Position numbers and translations under genes: made by a program. A model generated the notes under the pieces. The model saw nothing but the letters and a program-made list of their open reading frames with translations. It was not told the DNA's origin and ran no database searches. A DNA stretch of 64,000 nucleotides from Sphingobium sp. CR2-8 (GTDB taxonomy: Bacteria > Pseudomonadota > Alphaproteobacteria > Sphingomonadales > Sphingomonadaceae): positions 3,350,501-3,414,500 of the forward strand of contig NZ_JAYKZY010000002.1 of assembly GCF_035818615.1 (NCBI RefSeq), given 5' to 3'. This document shows, piece after piece, positions 39,164 to 49,000 of this stretch; positions within the stretch are counted from its first letter, which is position 1; the number at the start of each line of letters is the position of its first letter.

Positions 39164-39191
39164 CCCCTTATTCTCTATCGAGAATAAGGGG
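39164..39191. terminator. Bidirectional hairpin terminator
   Basis: A perfect 12-base stem (CCCCTTATTCTC at 39164-39175 with its complement at 39180-39191) closes a TATC loop. It sits between the convergent SDR gene and rmlA stops, so it can serve both strands. Confidence 0.85.
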
Positions 39192-39226
39192 CAATCCAAT
39201 AACACCGGCCTGATCCTTCGCCCCAT

Positions 39227-40093
39227 TCAATCCCTGAGCAGACGGCGAAGGTAGGCTCCATAATTACTCTGGCCCAAGCACCCGATGATCTGGTCCAGTT
39301 CCGTTGGTCCTATAAAGCCCTTGGCAAATGCGATCTCTTCCGGGCAGCAGATTTTATATCCCTGCCGCTTTTCCAAAGTTCCGACAAATTCGGATGCCTC
39401 CAGCAGGCTGTCTGGGGTTCCGGTATCTAGCCAGGCATACCCCCGCCCCATCGGTTCGACATGCAATTGCTGCAGTTCCAGATAGATGCGGTTGATGTCC
39501 GTAATTTCCAGTTCTCCCCTCAGCGAGGGTTGCAGACTTGCCGCGATATCTGTCACCTGCGCATCGTAGAAATAAAGCCCTGTGACCGCCCAGTTGGATG
39601 TAGGATTGTCGGGCTTCTCAACAATTCTCAGCGGCTTCATTGTCTCGTCACAATCCACGACGCCATAGCGTTGCGGGTCGTTCACATGATAAGCAAATAT
39701 CGATGCACCATTGTCGCGTTGTCGGGCGGAATGGAGCAGGTCAGGCAGGCCGTGGCCGAAAAAGATATTATCCCCCAAGATCAGGCACGAGGGCCCGCCT
39801 TCAAGAAAATCTGCGCCGATGATGAAGGCTTCCGCCAACCCGTTGGGACACGGTTGGACAGCATATTGGATGGCGATGCCCCATTGCGCGCCGTCCCCCA
39901 GCAGGCGTTCAAATTGCGGCAGATCATGGGGTGTCGTTATGATCAGGATATCCCTTATTCCCGCGAGCATAAGGGTACTCAGAGGATAATAGATCATCGG
40001 CTTGTCATATACCGGGATTAATTGCTTCGAAACCGCCTGCGTTGCGGGATAAAGGCGCGACCCCGTGCCGCCTGCGAGAATGATGCCCTTCAT
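39227..40093 (-). CDS. rmlA: Glucose-1-phosphate thymidylyltransferase
   Basis: The 288-residue enzyme begins dTDP-rhamnose synthesis by joining dTTP and glucose 1-phosphate. MKGIILAGGTGSRLYP holds the nucleotide loop; DKPMIYYPLSTLMLAGI, CLILGDNIFFG and WLDTGTPDSLLEAS are typical of RmlA. It is the last gene of the minus-strand order rmlC-rmlB-rmlD-rmlA, with an 85 bp gap after rmlD. A hairpin terminator follows. Confidence 0.97.
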   Translation of the reverse strand: MKGIILAGGTGSRLYPATQAVSKQLIPVYDKPMIYYPLSTLMLAGIRDILIITTPHDLPQFERLLGDGAQWGIAIQYAVQPCPNGLAEAFIIGADFLEGGPSCLILGDNIFFGHGLPDLLHSARQRDNGASIFAYHVNDPQRYGVVDCDETMKPLRIVEKPDNPTSNWAVTGLYFYDAQVTDIAASLQPSLRGELEITDINRIYLELQQLHVEPMGRGYAWLDTGTPDSLLEASEFVGTLEKRQGYKICCPEEIAFAKGFIGPTELDQIIGCLGQSNYGAYLRRLLRD

Positions 40094-40178
40094 TTGCCGA
40101 ATCCCATCTTCTGTACCCCTCTGGCCGGGAGGAAAGCATGTCTACAGCTGCTTGCCAACTGGAGGCCTTCGTTACCTA

Positions 40179-41075
40179 TCAGCCAATATCTGCCTTTAGC
40201 AGTCTTTCTACGACCGGAATGATCGACTGGGTCCATGATGGTGGAGATATGCCGAAATGCGTCAGCAATTTGCCATTGTCCAGTCGTGAGTTGGCAGGCC
40301 GTCGAGCAGCGGTCGGGTAATCGGCAGCCGTGATGCGCCGGACCGCCGCACTGGGCCCACCCCATGCCGCCGATGCGGCAAAAATACCCTCGGCAAAGGT
40401 CGCCCAGTCAGTCGATGTTGCGCCGGTAAGATGGAAAATCCCCCGACGTCCGGGATCGGTTCGGTATGTTAACATTTGGTCCGCCATGGTGAAGAGACCA
40501 TGGGCAATATCGAGTGCACTGGTCGGCGCGCCCTTCTGGTCGGCTACGACCGCCACCATGTCGCGCTCAGTTGCCAGGCGCAGCATCGTTTTGACGAAAT
40601 TGCTGCCGAACGGACTGTAGACCCAAGATGTGCGCACAATGGCATGGTCACACCCTGCCGCCATGACTGCTTCTTCCCCGGCCCTTTTGGTCCGGCCATA
40701 TACACTGACCGGATTGACCGGATCATCTTCCCCGTAGGCAGTCACCCCGGTCCCATCGAACACATAATCGGTGGACAGATGGATGAGAGGGATATCCAGC
40801 CTCGCGGCGGTATCCGCGATAACGGCTGGCGCCCGGCCATTGACGGTCATAGCAAGCTGATCGTCGCTTTCTGCCTTGTCTACAGCCGTATAGGCACCGG
40901 CGGATATAATTATATCAGGCTTCTCCCCGATCAGAGCCTGATCTATAGCGCCCAGATTTGCCAAATCCAGTGCCGGCCGCCCAAGAGGAACGACCGTGAT
41001 TGAATCACAATCTCGCGCCAGTTCCGTCAGAGCGGTAACGACTTGGCCGTGACGGCCAGTCACGACCATGCGCAT
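40179..41075 (-). CDS. rmlD: dTDP-4-dehydrorhamnose reductase
   Basis: This 298-residue SDR reductase performs the last step to dTDP-L-rhamnose. It has VVTGRHGQVVTAL for NADPH binding, HLSTDYVFDG with the catalytic serine/threonine region and VYGRTKRAGE as Y-x-x-x-K. ATG at 41075 overlaps the rmlB stop by one base (TGATG); a TTG at 41078 or ATG at 41069 are possible alternatives. It belongs to the rmlCBDA operon. Confidence 0.95.
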   Translation of the reverse strand: MRMVVTGRHGQVVTALTELARDCDSITVVPLGRPALDLANLGAIDQALIGEKPDIIISAGAYTAVDKAESDDQLAMTVNGRAPAVIADTAARLDIPLIHLSTDYVFDGTGVTAYGEDDPVNPVSVYGRTKRAGEEAVMAAGCDHAIVRTSWVYSPFGSNFVKTMLRLATERDMVAVVADQKGAPTSALDIAHGLFTMADQMLTYRTDPGRRGIFHLTGATSTDWATFAEGIFAASAAWGGPSAAVRRITAADYPTAARRPANSRLDNGKLLTHFGISPPSWTQSIIPVVERLLKADIG

Positions 41076-42136
41076 CAACTGCCAACCTGTTCAGGCAAGA
41101 TTCCCAGCCTCTGGCCATCATAGCGATCGCGCAACGGACGCCACCACCATCCATTGTCGAGATACCATTGCACGGTCTTGCGGATGCCACTGCCGAAATC
41201 CTCGTGCGCCTGCCAGCCCACTTCAGTCTCCAGACGGGTGGCATCTATGGCATAGCGCACGTCATGGCCGGGACGGTCGGTCACGAAACGGATCAGTTCT
41301 TCGCGCGGCGTGTCGACCGGGACGAGTTCGTCCAGGATCTTGCAAATGGTGCGTACGACGTCGATATTCTGAAGTTCGTTTCGTCCCCCGACATTATATG
41401 TTTCGCCCGGCCGGCCGGCACCCGCAATCAGATCAAGCGCGCGCGCATGATCGTCGACAAACAGCCAGTCGCGTACATTCCGTCCCGTGCCATAGACAGG
41501 CAAAGGGCGGCCGGCGAGCGCGTTCAGGATGGTCAGAGGAATGAGCTTTTCGGGAAAATGATATGGACCATAATTGTTGGAACAGTTGGAAACGACCACG
41601 GGCAGGCCATAGGTGTGATACCATGCCTTCGCCAGATGGTCAGACGATGCCTTCGAGGCAGAATAGGGCGATGTAGGTGCATAGGGCGTCGTTTCGACAA
41701 AAAGACCGTCGTCTCCAAGCGAACCATACACCTCGTCTGTGGAAACATGTAGGAAGCGGAAACGTGACTGTTGTGGCGCACTCAGCATTTTCCAGTAAGC
41801 GCGCGCGGCTTCCAGCAACGTAAACGTGCCCACGATATTCGTCTGAATGAAATCCGCTGCGGTGATGATGGACCGATCAACATGACTTTCTGCCGCAAGA
41901 TGCATGATGCGATCGGGACGAAATGTCTCGATCGCCGTCCGCACTGTTCTAGCATCGCAAATGTCAGCCTGAAGAAACTGATGCCGTGGATCGTCCGCCA
42001 CGTCTCGCAACGAAGCTAGGCACCCGGCATAGGTCAGTTTGTCGATAGTGAGTACGTCATGACCGCCATCGTGCACGAGATGCCGCACCAGCGCCGATCC
42101 GATGAAACCAGCCCCGCCGGTTACGATGATGCGCAT
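41075..42136 (-). CDS. rmlB: dTDP-glucose 4,6-dehydratase
   Basis: The 353-residue enzyme converts dTDP-glucose to dTDP-4-keto-6-deoxyglucose. [18 protein letters not shown] is the NAD site; [14 protein letters not shown] contributes the active-site threonine, Asp and Glu; [12 protein letters not shown] has Y-x-x-x-K. The ATG at 42136 overlaps the rmlC stop by one base. An upstream in-frame ATG at 42151 lies inside rmlC and is less likely. Intermediates made here go to RmlC and RmlD. Confidence 0.97.
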   Translation of the reverse strand: MRIIVTGGAGFIGSALVRHLVHDGGHDVLTIDKLTYAGCLASLRDVADDPRHQFLQADICDARTVRTAIETFRPDRIMHLAAESHVDRSIITAADFIQTNIVGTFTLLEAARAYWKMLSAPQQSRFRFLHVSTDEVYGSLGDDGLFVETTPYAPTSPYSASKASSDHLAKAWYHTYGLPVVVSNCSNNYGPYHFPEKLIPLTILNALAGRPLPVYGTGRNVRDWLFVDDHARALDLIAGAGRPGETYNVGGRNELQNIDVVRTICKILDELVPVDTPREELIRFVTDRPGHDVRYAIDATRLETEVGWQAHEDFGSGIRKTVQWYLDNGWWWRPLRDRYDGQRLGILPEQVGS

Positions 42137-42702
42137 CACATGGCACTCCAACTGAAATAAGCAGGCGTGTCAGCTAGGAGTGGAAGTTGCCTGTCCTTCT
42201 CCGACAGCAATGTGGGATTCGCTACCTCTGGCCAAGCGATAGCAATAGCAGGATCATGCCAGGCGATGCCCTTGTCATGCTCCGCACTATAATAGGCGCT
42301 AACCTTGTAACATAGAATAGTATCTGGGCGCAGTGTACAGAAACCATGTGCGAAACCAGCTGGTATCCACAGTTGGTTGCCGCGGTCGGCGGTCAACTCA
42401 ACGCCGACCCAGGCCCCATAGCTTGGCGAGCCATGGCGAATATCGACAGCCACATCGAACAACGCTCCAGCGACACAGCGCACCAATTTCCCCTGAGCAA
42501 ATCGCCCCGTCTGGAAGTGAAGTCCGCGAATGGTGCCGGGATTCACGCTAAGCGATTGATTGTCCTGTATAAACCCGCCTATGCCGATACCTAATTCGGA
42601 CCAGTCATCTCGAAAACTTTCCGTAAAATAACCGCGATGATCGATAAACTTTCGAGGCTCGATATGAATGATTTCCGGGATAGCGAGGCGTTCCAAAAAC
42701 AT
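42136..42702 (-). CDS. rmlC: dTDP-4-dehydrorhamnose 3,5-epimerase
   Basis: The 188-residue cupin enzyme epimerises the 3 and 5 positions of the 4-keto-6-deoxy sugar. It shows FTESFRDDW, the catalytic histidine region [29 protein letters not shown] and [13 protein letters not shown] with the conserved cupin residues. It heads the rmlCBDA operon; the divergent spacer 42703-42866 separates it from a glycosyltransferase gene and must carry the operon promoter. Confidence 0.97.
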   Translation of the reverse strand: MFLERLAIPEIIHIEPRKFIDHRGYFTESFRDDWSELGIGIGGFIQDNQSLSVNPGTIRGLHFQTGRFAQGKLVRCVAGALFDVAVDIRHGSPSYGAWVGVELTADRGNQLWIPAGFAHGFCTLRPDTILCYKVSAYYSAEHDKGIAWHDPAIAIAWPEVANPTLLSEKDRQLPLLADTPAYFSWSAM

Positions 42703-42866
42703 CGAACATCCCTTGCAAAGATCGGTCGGCCAGGTTCATAAGCAAGTATTGTATACGGGAATTTGCAAATGCTGCGCAAGGGAAATGCGGTGGAAAATCG
42801 GGCATCAGGGGCTGCGATATATTTTGGAAGCCGCTTGATAAATGACGATAATTTGCAGTTTCATGC

Positions 42867-44078
42867 ATGAATATTCTGGTAGACGGCTATAATATTGGCC
42901 TTTCTTCAGGGACAGGTGTGGCGACATATGGTCGAGGCTTCATCCAGTCCGCTCGTGCCATGGGTCATCGCGTCGAATTGCTCTATGGCCTGGATAATCT
43001 GACCGCGGGCGATAATCGTGCCCATCCCACTGGGGCAGGCATTCGCCGCTCCGCACGCAAGCTGATTGATTTCGTTCAGGCGCCTTTGGGACTTTCCATC
43101 ACGCAGATCGAACCAGAGCATGTCGATCCGAACCTGTCAGTGCCATCGGTCGATATGCTCTGGAACCGTGCAAGACTGTTTCGCGCAGCAAAGGGGGCCT
43201 ATCGCAGGACAGGATTGTTCACCGCCGTCGAAGCCCCTCATATAGATATCGCACATTGGACCTATCCCTTGCCGATCTATGTCAAGGGCGCCAAAAACAT
43301 ATACACTATTCACGATATAGTGCCGATCAAGCATCCCGAACTCGTCAGAAACGCATCCGAATTTCACAGATTATGCAGGGACATAGGCAAGCGAGCCGAT
43401 CACATACTGACCGTTTCGGAAACGTCCCGATCTGACATAATTCATTATCTTCGATTTTCTTCTGACATTGTGACGAATACTTATCAGATTGTGCCCCATG
43501 ACGACGAAGACGATTCCGATAATCAACGGACATTGGATGAGCATCGACTGACGCATGGAAAATATTTCCTGTTCTTTGGAGCGATCGAACCAAAGAAGAA
43601 CCTATTTCGGTTGCTGCAAGCGTACCACGATGCCGACATTTCCACGCCGCTGGTTGTTGTCGGTCGGCCTGCGTGGCAGTGCGAACAGGATATCGCAATG
43701 CTGAAAATGCTAACGGATCATCCTGAAAAACATGTGATCTGGCTCAACTATCTTCCGCGAACCGACCTGATAAATCTCGTACGATCAGCTCGCGCTGTCT
43801 TGTTTCCGAGCCTGTATGAGGGGTTTGGACTTCCCGCATTGGAAGCCATGGCGCTCGGTACGCCTGTACTGACCGCAGATGCCGGCGCGTTGCGAGAAGT
43901 CGTCGATGATGCGGCATTGCTTGTCGATCCCTTGTCCGTGACATCAATTGGAGATGGACTAAAGCAACTCGATCGCGACGGTGCGCTGCGAAAGAGTTTG
44001 TCCGCCAAGGGTCGGATACGAGCAGATTTTTTCTCGCAGGTGCAATATGAAAGGCGACTGGGTACATTATTGCGTTAA
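42867..44078 (+). CDS. Glycosyltransferase family 4
   Basis: A 403-residue GT-B transferase. The N-terminus NILVDGYNIGLSSGTGVATYG has the glycine-rich acceptor loop; IYTIHDIVPIKHPE and ILTVSETSRSDIIHYL are typical of mannosyl/rhamnosyl transferases of this family; FGAIEPKKNLFRLLQAY and PSLYEGFGLPALEAMALG form the donor site. Its position next to the divergent rml operon suggests a rhamnosyltransferase, but donor specificity cannot be read from sequence. The Wza-like exporter gene follows 105 bp downstream. Confidence 0.92.
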   Translation: MNILVDGYNIGLSSGTGVATYGRGFIQSARAMGHRVELLYGLDNLTAGDNRAHPTGAGIRRSARKLIDFVQAPLGLSITQIEPEHVDPNLSVPSVDMLWNRARLFRAAKGAYRRTGLFTAVEAPHIDIAHWTYPLPIYVKGAKNIYTIHDIVPIKHPELVRNASEFHRLCRDIGKRADHILTVSETSRSDIIHYLRFSSDIVTNTYQIVPHDDEDDSDNQRTLDEHRLTHGKYFLFFGAIEPKKNLFRLLQAYHDADISTPLVVVGRPAWQCEQDIAMLKMLTDHPEKHVIWLNYLPRTDLINLVRSARAVLFPSLYEGFGLPALEAMALGTPVLTADAGALREVVDDAALLVDPLSVTSIGDGLKQLDRDGALRKSLSAKGRIRADFFSQVQYERRLGTLLR

Positions 44079-44183
44079 TTATCGGGACACTCTATACGCC
44101 CGTTCGCAGTTATACCCGCCTGCCATCCGGTCTAGCAAGACGGCATTGGAATCGCGGACTTCAGCCTTGAACGAGATCGGAAC

Positions 44184-45452
44184 ATGACCTTGTATATGCG
44201 TCAAAAGCGGTTCGCGACAAAATTTACCTCGACACGATATCTGGCTTTGGCAGGCATTCCCTTGGCGCTGGCTGGTTGCAATGCCGTCAGCGGAACAGGT
44301 CCGTCCGTTTCGGCGGTGACACGCGCTGGCGCTCAGGCAGGCGGTTCATCTGTTTATCTGGTCAATCTGGACATGGACGTAGCCCATTCGGTTCGCAAGA
44401 CCATCGACGACATATCCTTTGCTGACGTCATGGGAGGCGCAACGCCGGTCGGCACAATAATCGGCAACGGCGACATCCTGAGCATTGCCATTTGGGAAGC
44501 GCCGCCTGCCGTCTTGTTTGGCTCGCCCTCATCTGCCGCCCGCGCAGTTTCCGACAGTGTATCGGCACTGTCGCGCACCTCGTCGGGCGACACGGCGCGT
44601 GTTGCCACGCTTCCAGATCAGATCATCAATGCAGATGGTATGATCACGGTGCCGTTCGCAGGACAGATCGCAGTTGTAGGCCGCACCACCAAGCAGGTGG
44701 AACGCGACATTGTGCAGCGCCTTCGCGGCAAAGCACATATGCCGCAGGTCATGGTGAGCTTTGCGCGTAGTGCGACGGCAACAGCAACCATAGTTGGCGA
44801 AGTCGATCGCAGCAGCGTGATGCCGCTTTCCGGCAAGGGTGAGCGGATTCTTGACGCCATTGCCATCGCCGGCGGTTCAAAGCAGCCCGTGAACAAGGTG
44901 ACCATCCAGCTAAGCCGTGGATCTCAAGTGCAATCCATTCCGTTGGAAACGATCATTCGCGACCCCCGCCAGAATGTCATCCTGGCCCCCGGTGACATCG
45001 TTACCGCTTATTATCAGCCACTCAGCTTTACGGCGCTGGGCGCGACGGGGCAGAATAAGGAAGTTCCGTTCGAGTCAACGGGCCTGAACCTTGCAGAAGC
45101 GCTGGGGCGCTCGGGCGGCCTGGACGGCCAGACCGCCAACCCCAGCGGTGGCTTCCTGTTTCGGTTCGAGGATGCACGCGCATTGGGCCTTGACCCCGCC
45201 AACCCCGTCCGCCAGACGCCCAAAGGCCCGGTACGTGTCTCGATCGATCCACAAGGCCGGGTGCCTGTAATCTATCGCTTCAATCTCAAAGATCCGGCGA
45301 CATTTTTCGCGGCCCAGAAGTTCCCGATGCGGGACAAGGACATAATTTATGTCTCTACGGCGCCTCTGGTCGATGTATCGCGGTTCACCAGCATCATATC
45401 CGCGACGGTGTTCCCGATCCTCAGCCTAGAGACGATTTTCAACAGAAATTGA
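44184..45452 (+). CDS. Polysaccharide export outer-membrane lipoprotein (Wza/KpsD-like)
   Basis: The 422-residue lipoprotein has a signal peptide ending LALAGC (acylated Cys32). A Poly_export domain begins near GNGDILSIAIWEAPP and ends with ITVPFAGQIAVVGRTTKQVE; SLBB-type segments follow (TIVGEVDRSSVMPLSG, about residues 195-290). Such proteins form the outer-membrane channel for capsule or exopolysaccharide. With KpsE/M/T encoded downstream, this is the likely exit portal of the same pathway. An insertion rich in Ser/Ala (about 112-145) sits inside the Poly_export domain. A hairpin follows the gene. Confidence 0.9.
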   Translation: MTLYMRQKRFATKFTSTRYLALAGIPLALAGCNAVSGTGPSVSAVTRAGAQAGGSSVYLVNLDMDVAHSVRKTIDDISFADVMGGATPVGTIIGNGDILSIAIWEAPPAVLFGSPSSAARAVSDSVSALSRTSSGDTARVATLPDQIINADGMITVPFAGQIAVVGRTTKQVERDIVQRLRGKAHMPQVMVSFARSATATATIVGEVDRSSVMPLSGKGERILDAIAIAGGSKQPVNKVTIQLSRGSQVQSIPLETIIRDPRQNVILAPGDIVTAYYQPLSFTALGATGQNKEVPFESTGLNLAEALGRSGGLDGQTANPSGGFLFRFEDARALGLDPANPVRQTPKGPVRVSIDPQGRVPVIYRFNLKDPATFFAAQKFPMRDKDIIYVSTAPLVDVSRFTSIISATVFPILSLETIFNRN

Positions 45453-45470
45453 TATCGCTGACGCCCATCC

Positions 45471-45508
45471 CCTATATGCGCGATCCCATCTAGGATCCCG
45501 CATATAGG
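45471..45508 (+). terminator. Hairpin terminator after the polysaccharide export gene
   Basis: Arms CCTATATGCG (45471-45480) and CGCATATAGG (45499-45508) are perfectly complementary; an inner GATCC/GGATC stem continues after one C/C mismatch, closing a 6-base loop. It starts 18 bases after the stop. A T tract is lacking. Confidence 0.65.
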
Positions 45509-46083
45509 AATATGCAGTCCGACGTGCCCATATGTTTGACCTTACCAATTCTCAATCAGGCAGCTAAGCGGTCACTTCGCACCTGAAAAAACTCGACGTA
45601 GTTCCTTGACGCATAACGCGAATTCAGGCGATGAATTTACCAGGGTTAACATGTTGCTGCGGATTACGATCCGCTTGGGTGGAGGTAATGATGTTCTCAG
45701 GCGCGACAGGCTGCAGATCGGATCGCCCTGGAATCGTCGCCTCCAAATGGCGGTGGATTTTCAAGTCAACTTGTGATGATCTCAATTTTTCATTATCTTT
45801 TTCCGATAATCGTTTTGGTAATATAAGTCGCAGCCCCACCGTCATTAAATCGGGGGAAAAAGGGTATAACAAACCCCCTATCGGCATATCGGGATCGCCA
45901 GCGACATCTAAACCTTTATTATTTGACGACCTTGCCTTTAATTTACAATTCTAGAAAGTTGCAATGACGCGCGAGGACGATATTGAAGTATTGGCGCTGA
46001 ACAAGACAAAAACATGATTTACGGATCTTTTGACGGTCCAATTGTAAGATGTTGTGTTAAGCTAGTTATGAACGGATTGAGAA
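45509..46083. other. AT-rich intergenic region, no supported gene
   Basis: This 575-base stretch is clearly more AT-rich than its surroundings. It carries overlapping short frames on both strands; the minus-strand one at 45624-45887 (87 codons) has a protein-like composition but no recognised family. It must contain the promoter for the 1292-residue gene; a TTGACG at 46030-46035 is the best -35 candidate I see, without a convincing -10 at the right distance. It may be the scar of a lost gene. Confidence 0.5.
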
Positions 46084-49000
46084 ATGACTGAATTTTCCAT
46101 TATCGTTTTGGCAACTGGCGATAACCTTGGTTTGCAGACAACAATGCAGTTGCTTTCAGCTGACCCTGCTCTCAATCTTGACATCACTATCCTTGCACCA
46201 GCGGGAACGATCATATCCCCGTCGGGATGGCTGGAAGGATCAGTTCAGTATTTTGAAGGTGACATCGGGAAAGCCTTGCGTGAACGGGCTGCTTCACTCC
46301 CCGGAAAGCTAATGGCCGTCATCCAGGCAGGAACGCTGCTGTCACCCGAAGCGATTAGAGCAGTAGCGCAGGCGCGTCGCGCGGACGCCGCAACCTTTGT
46401 ACTGGGTGCGGCCATTACTCCAGGTGACGCACAGGCGCTTGAACCGACCACCATAGAATTGACGGAGGCACTAGCACAAAGCGCATTGCTGGGGATAATA
46501 CCGCCCCTGTCTCAATCAGCTTTTGTCGAACCGGCGCTATATCGAGCCCTCGGTCCCTGGTGGCCGGGTGACGGGGAACATGCCTTCGCAGGGGCCTTGG
46601 GCGCCATTCTGACCAGCCGCGTCCCGGCATCCTTCCTGTCCCATCCACTGGTCTTTCTTCCTGAAGTCGGGCAGCCTACTATAGTAGCTGATCAATATGA
46701 TCGCCTGCGGGCCAATTTTCCCGAATTTCTGCTGGGTAATGATGACGCCGATATGATCGCGTCAATCGTCAACGGGCACGATGCGCGGGATGTAGCGAGC
46801 CGCTTGATCTCATTTCGTTCGCCTCGATTGAATATTGCGCTTTGTCAGGAACTGACCAAGCAGGGACGACGGCAGGAAGCTATCGAGGTATTTGGCGGAG
46901 TCGATTGGACCCGTGGGCCAGCAAAGGTCGTTCATACCGCATCCTTGCGGGAACGCGCACCGCTTTTCACTGTCCTGATTGCAACCTTCAACGCTGCCGC
47001 CGATCTGCCAGCTACATTGCGGTCCATCGAGGCACAGAACCGCGGCGATATAGAATGTATCGTGCTGGATGGCGGCTCGCGTGACGATACGCTGAAAATT
47101 GCCGCTCAGTGGCCGCATGTCGTTTCACAATGCTTCAGCCAAAGGGACGACGGCTTGTATGATGCCCTCAACAAAGGGCTGCTCGTCGCACGCGGCTCAT
47201 TGATTGGGATTGTTGGTGCAGGCGACGTGTATCTGCCCGGCGGCCTGGATGCTGTCGCGGACGCCTTCTACCGCGAAGGGGCTGACGTCTACGGGGGACA
47301 GACGCTGGAACTGCGCAACGATGGCACATTGCATAAGCGCAAGGATGAACCCTGGGGGTTGAACGCCTTCGTCAGCGGCGGACCGGTCGGGCATAACGGC
47401 ATGTTCGCAACCAGGTCGATATATGAAAAGGTCGGCTATTTCGGTCGGACTTATCCGATGGCCGAAGACACGCGCTGGATGCACCGCGCCATTCATGCCG
47501 GGGCCAGTTTTAGCTATGTGGCGCAGCCGGTCGTCATGTTCCCCCTGACCGGAATGTCCAACAACAATCCAGATTTGGTCTGGCAAGAGGCAGGTGGCCT
47601 TATACGGCAAAACTTCCCGGATGTTCCGCTGGAGCATGAAGACGCTCTTGCCCTGCTATACGGATCGAGGGGGTGGAGCCCGCCGGAAACGGTCCGCCCC
47701 GTATTGCAGAAATATAACAGCCTCGCCCTCAATCTTAGCATGGCCGAAGCATTACGCGCAGAAAATGTCCCACTAGAAAAAATTCTTGAAATATTCGACG
47801 GCGTCAAGTGGGACGAAATCGCAGATCTTTACAATATCCAAAATAAAAAATACGTTGGATTTAAATTAGAAACACCTTTACTGTCCATTGTACTTCCTTC
47901 CTATAATGTCGGGCAATATCTCGGAAAGACACTCTACACCATCTTGTCACAAGGTTTTGACGATCTGGAAGTGATCGTCGTCGATGATGGTGGACCTGAT
48001 CATACGCTGGCTGTTGCTCGTGCTTTTGAAGCACTTGATGGCCGTGTCAAAATCCTGTCGCAACCCAACGGCGGCCTTGCTCAGGCACGATTGTCGGGAC
48101 TGACAATCTGCCGGGGCAAATATGTTTGGTTCGTCGATTCCGACGACCATCTTCGCGCCAACAGCCTAGGCCGCATTGCGCGCGTGCTGCGCGAAGAATC
48201 GCCTGACGCTCATCTCGTCAATTTTGCATTCATAGATGAAAATGGCGTTATCAGTAATGATTCCATCGCGAAGCCTGCGCTGGTCGGTATGGTGTGGCGA
48301 CCAAGTCGCAGTGAAGAACTATATTGCTCTATCGCAGGATGGAATGCGCAGACATGGCGTTTCATTGTCAAAAAGGAATTATTGGAACGTCATCACCTTA
48401 CGTTCCCGGTTGGATATTATTATGAAGACCATCATTTTGCTCTAAGTTTAGTACATGCGGTCGATAACATATATATTGATCCCGTTGTTAGCTACTATTA
48501 CCTGCGGCGGTCGGGGTCGATCATGACCGTGCGTTCAAAGCGCGTGTTCGATTTCCTGCATATACGTCGCCTGTGTCTCGACTTCCTATCAGCCCAAGGG
48601 CTTTTGTTCCGCATGCCTGGGCTGGCATTAACATATGCTATGCCTTCCATGTTCATCGAACATATGGTCGATGATGCCTTTAAATTGGAATTCGTCACTG
48701 CGGTGCTGGCCGATTTGCGGGATGATGAACGCAAGCTCATCTACCGTTACGGTGGCAGCGCCGAATTGAATATGATCCGTACCTACTCGCCGGACTGGAT
48801 TGCCCATTGGGGACAGCAGGACGGCGGCAAATATCAAGCCATGATGAAAGCCTCCGAAAGGATTTTCGTCCCATCCTCTCAGGTCGGTGAAGGACTTCAT
48901 CCGCTTTCCAGCACATTAAGGCAGCATGAGGTGGTCGGCCTGTGGGACGTGGAGGATGGGTCGTCTATCCCCGGCGCGCCATCGGCCTTTGCTTGGAGCA

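Noticed and set aside
45624..45887. 87-codon minus-strand frame in the AT-rich intergenic region
   Set aside because: Composition is protein-like, but there is no recognised family, no clear ribosome-binding site and an overlapping plus-strand frame; kept only as a note in the intergenic entry.
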